Positions 58,506-64,000 of a stretch of 64,000 nt of DNA are shown piece by piece. Every line of letters begins with the position of its first letter. Position 1 is the first letter of the stretch. Origin of the DNA: Bacteroidota bacterium (GTDB lineage Bacteria > Bacteroidota > Bacteroidia > Chitinophagales > LD1); NCBI GenBank assembly GCA_018267365.1, contig JAFDYQ010000001.1, positions 186,001-250,000 on the forward strand. The letters are read 5' to 3'. The notes beneath the pieces were generated by a model. The model did no database searches. It was not told the DNA's origin and was given only the letters and a program-made list of their open reading frames with translations. The translations under genes were made by a program, and so were the position numbers.

Positions 58506-60251
58506 TTACTCGATGTACTTCAGCTGGGCTATCTTACTATCCAGCGTCTTAGAGTCAGAGCCGGCGGCCTTGGCTTTGTTCCAGTATTCGAGTGCCTTGT
58601 CCTTGTCTCCCAGCTGGATCAGGATATCACCATAGTGCTCCAGTAGCGTAGGGTTAGTAGGGTTCTTCAGCACTGCGCGATCCTGGAATGTTTTGGCCTC
58701 AGAGAACTCGCCCAGCTGGAAGAGTATCCAGGCATAGGTATCGAGAAAGGAGTCATTGTCGGGGTCTAGTTTATTGGCATAGGCCGACATCTGCTTCGCA
58801 CGCTGGAGGTTTTCCTTGCGCACGGAGAGGTAGTAGCTGTAGTTATTCAGCACGTAGGCATTCTCAGGGTCCAGTTTGAGCGACTTCTCATAGGCGCTGT
58901 CTGAGGCGGCATTATTGTCCAGGCTGTGGTAGGCATCGCCGAGATTGGCAAAGATCTGTGCCTTGAGCGCCGTGTTGTCATTGGCCATGCGCTCCGCTTT
59001 TGTGAAGGTCTTGACAGACTTAGCGTATTCCTTCATCTGAAACTCTGCGCCACCCTTGAAGAGATAGATGATCGCCTGATTGGGAAAAAGCTCCATGGCC
59101 TGCGTGGCGATATCGTTTAGCCGGGTCCAGTCGCGTTCCGCATTGTATATCAGCATGACCTGCTGCCATACAGTGAAGACGTCCTTCTTAAGCTCCAGCG
59201 CCTTGAGGTAGGCAGGTAGTGCGAGGCTGTCCTTTTTGTCTATGAAGTACAGGTCACCCTGTATGGCGTAGGCCTTGGCCTCCTGGGGGTGTGTTTGTAC
59301 CAGTATTTTGGCCAGCTCAAAGGCATCGCCGATCTTGTCTTTCTTGATATCATAGTACTGTACATACGGGTACAGCATTTTGATCTTGGTATCTATGCTG
59401 AGCTTAGGATTGGCAAAGATCTTCTTCATGCTCTCCAGCCGTGCAGTGGTATCGCCTTTGGCAGCGCTGATATCTGCAGTAGCCAGCAGCGCCTGTGCAT
59501 TGTCCGGCTCTATTTCGAGTATCTTCTGATAGATCTCGTTGGCTTTATCTTTCTTGTTATTGAGTGCGTAGAGCTCGGCCAGCATGCCCATGTACTGCAC
59601 CTCGCCGGGATAGGCATCTATGAGCTTCTGCACCTCTGCAGCGGCGTTGTCAAACTTATTTTGCTTCAGGTAGATGCGCTCCTTTTGTAGTACCACGCTC
59701 TCCTCCAGCCCATAGTTTTTTTCAAAAAGATCATAGGCCTTGATAGCCTGATCGGGCTGATTGGTCTGGAGGTATAGGTAGCCCAGATCAAAGTAGCTAT
59801 CGGGATCTCCGGGGCTGAGTTTGATGAGCTGCTCGTAATCTTTGATCGCTTCCTTGGCATTATTGCGCTTCATGTGTACGGTCGCAAGTTGCTCCAGGTA
59901 CCATTTGTTATTAGGGTTTAGCTTGACTGCTGTCTCCGCTTCCGTTTGCGCTTCTTCAAATTTATTGGCATTGAAGTACAAGCTGCTCATCTCATAGTGG
60001 GCATCTGCATTCTTGGGGTCTACTTTCAGCAGCTCTTCAAATTTCTTCTGAGCCTCATCATAGTCCTCTATGGCCTTGGCGCGCTGCGCATCCATAAAGA
60101 TGCGGTCTACCGTATCCCGCTGGGCGGGAGTGAGGCGGCTGGTGCCCTGGTCTGCAGCACTGACATTGGTAGCAGCGCTTTTTGTTTTGCAGCCGGTGGC
60201 CAGGAGTGCGACCGCGAGGCCACAGGCGATATATCGGAGGAGTACGTTCAT
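58506..60251 (-). CDS. TPR-repeat lipoprotein
   Basis: This 581-residue protein begins with a lipoprotein signal ending LLATGC, followed by a chain of tetratricopeptide repeats over most of its length (for example NADAHYEMSSLYFNANKFEEAQTEAETAVKLNPNN, PDSYFDLGYLYLQTNQPDQAIKAY, TLLEHYGDILIQLGDKDKALEYW). It is expected in the periplasm, anchored to a membrane, as a scaffold for protein complexes. It is the last gene of the panD-flippase-nucleotidyltransferase-TPR series, three bases after the nucleotidyltransferase stop. Bacteroidota have several such TPR lipoproteins tied to envelope functions. Confidence 0.93.
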   Translation of the reverse strand: MNVLLRYIACGLAVALLATGCKTKSAATNVSAADQGTSRLTPAQRDTVDRIFMDAQRAKAIEDYDEAQKKFEELLKVDPKNADAHYEMSSLYFNANKFEEAQTEAETAVKLNPNNKWYLEQLATVHMKRNNAKEAIKDYEQLIKLSPGDPDSYFDLGYLYLQTNQPDQAIKAYDLFEKNYGLEESVVLQKERIYLKQNKFDNAAAEVQKLIDAYPGEVQYMGMLAELYALNNKKDKANEIYQKILEIEPDNAQALLATADISAAKGDTTARLESMKKIFANPKLSIDTKIKMLYPYVQYYDIKKDKIGDAFELAKILVQTHPQEAKAYAIQGDLYFIDKKDSLALPAYLKALELKKDVFTVWQQVMLIYNAERDWTRLNDIATQAMELFPNQAIIYLFKGGAEFQMKEYAKSVKTFTKAERMANDNTALKAQIFANLGDAYHSLDNNAASDSAYEKSLKLDPENAYVLNNYSYYLSVRKENLQRAKQMSAYANKLDPDNDSFLDTYAWILFQLGEFSEAKTFQDRAVLKNPTNPTLLEHYGDILIQLGDKDKALEYWNKAKAAGSDSKTLDSKIAQLKYIE

Positions 60252-60254
60252 GTA

Positions 60255-61259
60255 TTAGCTTATCACGACATAGTCGCCTATGCTGAGATCTTCCATTTTA
60301 CCGACCAATTTAGCATTATTCCCTACCATGCTGTTTTCTATTAACTTATTTTTCAAAACAGTATTGCCCTGAATGATGCTTTTTCTAATCACAGTATTCT
60401 CGATTTCGGTGCCTTTGCCTATAGAGACATAGGGGCCTACCACAGAGTTGGTGATTTTGACACCTTCATCTATGAAGCATGGCTCTATGACCACAGAGTT
60501 GACGATCTGAGCCGATCTGTGGACCAGCTCAGTTCCCTTCAGGTAGTTCAGGTACTGGGCATTGGTGTCTACGGTAGCGTTCTTATTGCCACAGTCCAGC
60601 CAGTCCTGTACCGTACCTTGCTCAAAGCGGGCTCCCTTCTGCTTCATATTCTCCATGGCGTTGGTGAGCTGGTACTCGCCCTTCTCACGGATGTCATTAT
60701 CTATCAGATACTGCATCTCCTCGCGCAGCTTCTTGCCATCGCGGAAGTAATAGATACCTATGATAGCCAGGTCTGATACAAACTCCTGCGGCTTCTCTAC
60801 AAAGTCTGTGATGATGCCATCCTTATCCAATTTCACCACTCCAAAGGCTCGCGGATCCTCTACCTTTTGTACAAAGATGATACCCTCCTTTTCTGCCCTC
60901 AGCTTGAAGTTTAGGCGGAAGAGTGTGTCTGCGAAAGCTACGATCACCTTGTCATGCAGGAAGTCTCCCGCACAGAGGATAGCGTGGGCAGTACCCAGCG
61001 GCTCCTCCTGATAGCGGACGTGGCAGGCTATCTGGAGTGACTCTGAGAGTGCGAGGAGCTGGTTCTTGATCTTGTCTCCAAAATCTTCGCGGATGATGAA
61101 AACGATGTTGTCTATCTTCTCGTCAGTAGACTTAATAAGGTCCTCTACGAGGCGCTGTACGATAGGCTTGCCGGCTATGGGCAGCATTGGCTTTGGGATA
61201 GTGAGGGTGTGAGGCCTCAGGCGCGTGCCCCAGCCTGCCATGGGTATGATGATGTTCAT
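60255..61259 (-). CDS. Nucleotide sugar pyrophosphorylase-like NTP-transferase
   Basis: This 334-residue protein opens with NIIIPMAGWGTRLRPHTLTIPKPMLPIAGKPI, the sugar-1-phosphate nucleotidyltransferase signature, then GDFLHDKVIVAFADTLF and a C-terminal left-handed beta-helix (VVIEPCFIDEGVKITNSVVGPYVSIGKGTEIENTVI), as in glucose-1-phosphate thymidylyl or mannose-1-phosphate guanylyl transferases. The exact nucleotide is not readable. The start overlaps the flippase stop (ATGA at 61259-61256). It is expected to activate sugar for cell-surface polysaccharide. Confidence 0.92.
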   Translation of the reverse strand: MNIIIPMAGWGTRLRPHTLTIPKPMLPIAGKPIVQRLVEDLIKSTDEKIDNIVFIIREDFGDKIKNQLLALSESLQIACHVRYQEEPLGTAHAILCAGDFLHDKVIVAFADTLFRLNFKLRAEKEGIIFVQKVEDPRAFGVVKLDKDGIITDFVEKPQEFVSDLAIIGIYYFRDGKKLREEMQYLIDNDIREKGEYQLTNAMENMKQKGARFEQGTVQDWLDCGNKNATVDTNAQYLNYLKGTELVHRSAQIVNSVVIEPCFIDEGVKITNSVVGPYVSIGKGTEIENTVIRKSIIQGNTVLKNKLIENSMVGNNAKLVGKMEDLSIGDYVVIS

Positions 61260-62278
61260 TGTATTTGGGTTTTGTCGGTATGAAAATGAAAGTTTCTGCT
61301 CACGAGTATAAAGCTGACCACGCCAAAAAGAATCACAGCAGCGGTTTGTAATGACCAAACCAGCCAGCCGAAGCCAAAGCCGATATTGAATGCAACGCCA
61401 TAGAGCAGGAGTACCGCACCTATGGTGGCCGGGTAGGCGCCCAGGCCGCCGGGCGATATGATAAACGCAAAGCCGCCAAAAAAGAGACAGGCCATGCCTG
61501 CAAAAACCGACATAGGTGCAGTCTCAGGCAATGCACGGAAGCATAGATATATCATCAGAAAGTACATGAGCCAGACCATGACGGAGTAAAAGATAAATAA
61601 CAGCGGGGAGTCCAGCTTCAAAATAGAGGCCAAACCCTGCACGATACCTACGAGAAAGCTCCATAGTCTCCCTATGATATGATGCTCCCGCAAATTATAA
61701 AGAAAATAAAGACCTCCCAGGCCAATAGCGATCAACGAAATAACGATCAGGATACCCCAGTAGCCTGTGGTAAGTTTATTAATACTATCCGCGTAGTTGG
61801 CAAAGATCTTATCCCTGAAAAGTGAGATAAGGAGCTGGTACTGCCACAGTAGCAACACAGCACCGACTATGAGGATGCTGACCATATCTACTATGCGCTC
61901 CAGCACCATGGTGCCGATAGATTTATCTACCGGTATATTGTCAGTCTTGTATAGCAGCGTGCACCGGGTCACCTCTCCGAGGCGGGGGAAGACGAGATTG
62001 AGTGCATACATGACATATACACTATTGATCACATTCATGCGCCGGGGCTGATAGCCGGCAGAGTTGAGGAGGAGTTTCCACCTTTCGGCACGGACCACAT
62101 TGCTCAGCATACCGATCAGCGGACCCAGGATTAGCCACTTGTAGTCAGCACGGGAGAAAATACCTTCGATATCTGATATATCCTGCGCTGTCAGCTTGCG
62201 TGTGGTGAGCCACACGATCAAAATACCCAGACCGAGGGATACGACGAGTTTCAGTACGTTGCTGAGGGTTTTGGACAT
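61256..62278 (-). CDS. Lysylphosphatidylglycerol synthase/UPF0104-type membrane protein
   Basis: This 340-residue membrane protein has eight or more hydrophobic segments and the family pattern LGPLIGMLSNVVRAERWKLLLN, ALNLVFPRLGEVTRCTLLYK (with a conserved GE/RC centre), IVLERIVDMVSI and GGFAFIISPGGLGAYPATIGAVLLLYGV. Proteins of this family are flippase-like (AglD/MprF N-part). It lies 28 bases downstream of panD, a usual arrangement in Bacteroidota, and is coupled to the sugar nucleotidyltransferase. A role in moving lipid-linked glycans is inferred from these neighbours. Confidence 0.92.
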   Translation of the reverse strand: MSKTLSNVLKLVVSLGLGILIVWLTTRKLTAQDISDIEGIFSRADYKWLILGPLIGMLSNVVRAERWKLLLNSAGYQPRRMNVINSVYVMYALNLVFPRLGEVTRCTLLYKTDNIPVDKSIGTMVLERIVDMVSILIVGAVLLLWQYQLLISLFRDKIFANYADSINKLTTGYWGILIVISLIAIGLGGLYFLYNLREHHIIGRLWSFLVGIVQGLASILKLDSPLLFIFYSVMVWLMYFLMIYLCFRALPETAPMSVFAGMACLFFGGFAFIISPGGLGAYPATIGAVLLLYGVAFNIGFGFGWLVWSLQTAAVILFGVVSFILVSRNFHFHTDKTQIQ

Positions 62279-62305
62279 GGGCCATATAATTGTGGGCGCA
62301 GGCGC

Positions 62306-62656
62306 TTAGTCCGTCACCTGGTTAGACGCATTGACGTGGATAGTGACCGGCTTGTGATTTTTATATTCCTCCAGTGTGACCTGGCAGTAGCTGATCACGA
62401 TGATAATATCACCCAGAGATACCTTGCGGGCAGCAGGACCATTCAGGCACATGATGCCGGAGCCGCGCTCGCCTTTGATCACATAGGTCTCCAGGCGCTC
62501 GCCATTGTTTACATTCACTATCTGCACGCGCTCGTGCTCGTAGATATTAGACGCATCCATCAGGTCCTCATCTATGGTGATAGAACCGATATAGTTGAGG
62601 TCTGCCTGCGTCACTGTGGCGCGGTGTATCTTTGATTTATATACTGTGAGAGTCAT
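62306..62656 (-). CDS. panD: Aspartate 1-decarboxylase PanD
   Basis: PanD makes beta-alanine for pantothenate and CoA synthesis. It is 116 residues, cleaved between Gly24 and Ser25 (NYIGSITID) to form the pyruvoyl cofactor. The opening [20 protein letters not shown] and the later [29 protein letters not shown] are diagnostic. A longer frame to 62746 passes through the promoter and is not used. It heads the operon with the flippase, nucleotidyltransferase and TPR lipoprotein. Confidence 0.97.
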   Translation of the reverse strand: MTLTVYKSKIHRATVTQADLNYIGSITIDEDLMDASNIYEHERVQIVNVNNGERLETYVIKGERGSGIMCLNGPAARKVSLGDIIIVISYCQVTLEEYKNHKPVTIHVNASNQVTD

Positions 62657-62664
62657 AGCGCGGG

Positions 62665-62696
62665 CAAAAGTAGACTTATTTTTAAAATATTGCCAA
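62665..62696 (-). promoter_or_regulatory. panD operon promoter
   Basis: On the minus strand TTG (62696-62694), a 21-base spacer and TACTTTTG (62672-62665) match the consensus, eight bases before the panD ATG. Confidence 0.7.
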
Positions 62697-62827
62697 TCGG
62701 TACAAACCACGTAAAGCGTGCTAAAAACTAATAAAATATACAGCACCTGTCATGCCGCCATATGCTATCTTAGCTCCGCAAAATATACCGGCCAGTGCCG
62801 CCATCTAACATCTGAAATCAGACACAA

Positions 62828-64000
62828 ATGCCACTCTGCACCATACTCACCATAGGCGATGAGATACTCATAGGCCAGACCATAGATACCAACTCTGCCT
62901 GGATAGGCCAGCAGCTCAACGGCGTAGGCGCCAAAGTACACGAGATCATATCCGTGAGCGACAATGCTGACCACATCAAAGACGGTCTGCGGCGTGCTGC
63001 CAAACAATCTGAGATAGTACTCATCACTGGCGGCCTGGGACCGACTAAGGATGATATCACCAAGAAGACGCTCTGCGAATACTTTGAGGTGGGTGAGGTC
63101 TTTCATGAGGATATCTTTGAGCACCTGAAGACGATCTTTGCTAAGCGGGGACTGGCGGTACTGGAGATCAATAAGAAGCAGGCCCTGCTGCCTATGAACT
63201 GTACCGTAGTGCCCAACGAGCGCGGTACAGCGCCGGGGATGTGGTTTGACGAGGGGGGAGTGATCTATGTATCCATGCCGGGCGTGCCGCATGAGATGAA
63301 GCACATGGTGACTAATCATGTCCTGCCAAGGCTGGCGGCGCAGTTCAAGTTTCCGCATATCATACACCGCAACCTGATGTTGTGCGGTATAGGTGAGTCC
63401 AGTGCGGCCAAGCTACTGGATGAGTTTGAAAACAAACTGCCCGCGCACATCAAGCTGGCCTACCTGCCGGACCTCGGCATACTAAAGCTGCGCCTCTCTG
63501 CCTATGAGGTGACTACGACCGAGGGCGAAGCAGAGATAGACCAATACTTTGCCGAGATGAAAAGCATCATGAAAGAGTACGCCTACGCAGAAGAAGACAT
63601 CAAACTGGAAGAGCTGATCGGCAGGCTATTTCTGGAGCGGGATAAAAAATTTGCGCTGGCAGAGAGTTGCACGGGTGGTTATGCGGGCCACCTGGTCACA
63701 AGCATAGCAGGGAGTTCGCGGTATTTTGAGGGGTCTACAGTGACCTACTCCTATGATATGAAGCAGACGATACTCGGCGTGAAGCCTGAGACCCTCGCTA
63801 ATCAAGGTGCCGTGAGCGAGCAATGCGTGAAAGAAATGCTGGAAGGACTACTGAAGATCAGCAAGGCTGACTACGGTGTATCAGTCTCAGGAATAGCCGG
63901 TCCTGATGGCGGCACGGCAGATAAGCCTGTAGGCACGGTTTGTTTCGCCGTAGGCGATAGGAATAAGATCGTGACAAAGACGTATCAGTTCTTCCCGCGT
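62828..64000 (+). CDS. cinA: CinA-family nicotinamide-nucleotide amidohydrolase (3' partial)
   Basis: CinA combines an N-terminal MoCF-like (pyrophosphatase) domain with a C-terminal nicotinamide mononucleotide deamidase. The reading frame from ATG 62828 stays open for 391 codons to the window end, close to the full family length of about 415. N-terminal marks are TIGDEILIGQTIDTNSAWIGQQLNGVGAKV and LITGGLGPTKDDITK; the C-terminal domain has LAESCTGGYAGHLVTSIAGSSRYFEGS and VSGIAGPDGGTADKPVGTV. It diverges from panD. A TATCTTAG box is at 62766-62773. Confidence 0.95.
   Translation, partial: MPLCTILTIGDEILIGQTIDTNSAWIGQQLNGVGAKVHEIISVSDNADHIKDGLRRAAKQSEIVLITGGLGPTKDDITKKTLCEYFEVGEVFHEDIFEHLKTIFAKRGLAVLEINKKQALLPMNCTVVPNERGTAPGMWFDEGGVIYVSMPGVPHEMKHMVTNHVLPRLAAQFKFPHIIHRNLMLCGIGESSAAKLLDEFENKLPAHIKLAYLPDLGILKLRLSAYEVTTTEGEAEIDQYFAEMKSIMKEYAYAEEDIKLEELIGRLFLERDKKFALAESCTGGYAGHLVTSIAGSSRYFEGSTVTYSYDMKQTILGVKPETLANQGAVSEQCVKEMLEGLLKISKADYGVSVSGIAGPDGGTADKPVGTVCFAVGDRNKIVTKTYQFFPR

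Noticed and set aside
62765..63367. A 200-codon open frame on the minus strand in cinA
   Set aside because: Antisense to the CinA N-terminal domain, no recognisable motif.
1..64000. tRNA and rRNA genes, insertion sequences
   Set aside because: No T-arm-like motifs in intergenic regions, no rRNA sequence and no transposase frames were seen.

Overview
The window is a 64 kb piece of a chromosome from a Bacteroidota bacterium, most likely of the Chitinophagales/Sphingobacteriia side. The evidence is three proteins with type IX secretion sorting domains (one type B gliding-associated, two type A), a carboxypeptidase-regulatory/TonB-type outer membrane receptor, families typical of the phylum (head-GIN DUF2807, IPExxxVDY, PadR-linked PspC), and promoters of the Bacteroidota form TTG or TTTG, about 19-21 bp, then TAnnTTTG. 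Shine-Dalgarno sequences are mostly absent. No rRNA, tRNA, insertion sequence or CRISPR array was seen.

Layout. 1-9.6 kb: end of an alpha/beta hydrolase, a soluble substrate-binding-fold protein, ligA, a DMT transporter, a lipid kinase, OsmC, and a PadR-PspC-RDD-head-GIN membrane operon. 9.6-16 kb: divergent pair of a small secreted protein and an outer membrane receptor sharing a palindromic promoter element, fumarylacetoacetase, and a RhlE-like RNA helicase. 16-24.8 kb: flavin reductase, two tandem HSL-type hydrolases, purD, a serine hydrolase, a YdeI protein, a G-rich tandem-repeat region, a MORN/TonB-C protein, and a frameshifted outer membrane beta-barrel. 25-35.2 kb: ArsR-VOC-SRPBCC operon with tandem operators, a close relative of eukaryotic dihydroceramide delta-4 desaturase, a radical SAM protein, saccharopine-dehydrogenase-like/AhpD-like/nuclease genes, an SDR-TetR operon with duplicated operator, and PadR plus a GldL-like membrane protein. 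35.2-36.5 kb: an A+T-rich two-gene island with a Clp-fold serine protease between two terminators. 36.5-46.6 kb: atpA and atpG separated by three exported proteins. 46.6-53.1 kb: scpB, fic and radA, then an A+T-rich two-gene island encoding a DisA_N/diadenylate-cyclase-like protein and an unknown helical partner, then Nudix and IPExxxVDY. 53.3-64 kb: acpP-fabF, a type IX-exported BNR-like protein, an SDR, a panD-flippase-nucleotidyltransferase-TPR lipoprotein operon, and cinA running off the end.

How it fits together. Most of the window is housekeeping: DNA ligation, repair and segregation (ligA, radA, scpB), purine and pantothenate synthesis (purD, panD), fatty acid synthesis (acpP, fabF) and F1 ATP synthase subunits, mixed with cell-envelope genes. 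Several small operons carry visible self-regulation signals: paired palindromes at the ArsR and TetR promoters and a palindrome around the fic -10-like box. The best candidate for an undescribed system is the DisA_N-like pair at 49663-52013, which looks horizontally acquired and resembles a nucleotide-signal producer or sensor coupled to an effector. The second is the eukaryote-like sphingolipid desaturase. Functions are assigned by reading motifs by eye, with no database search.
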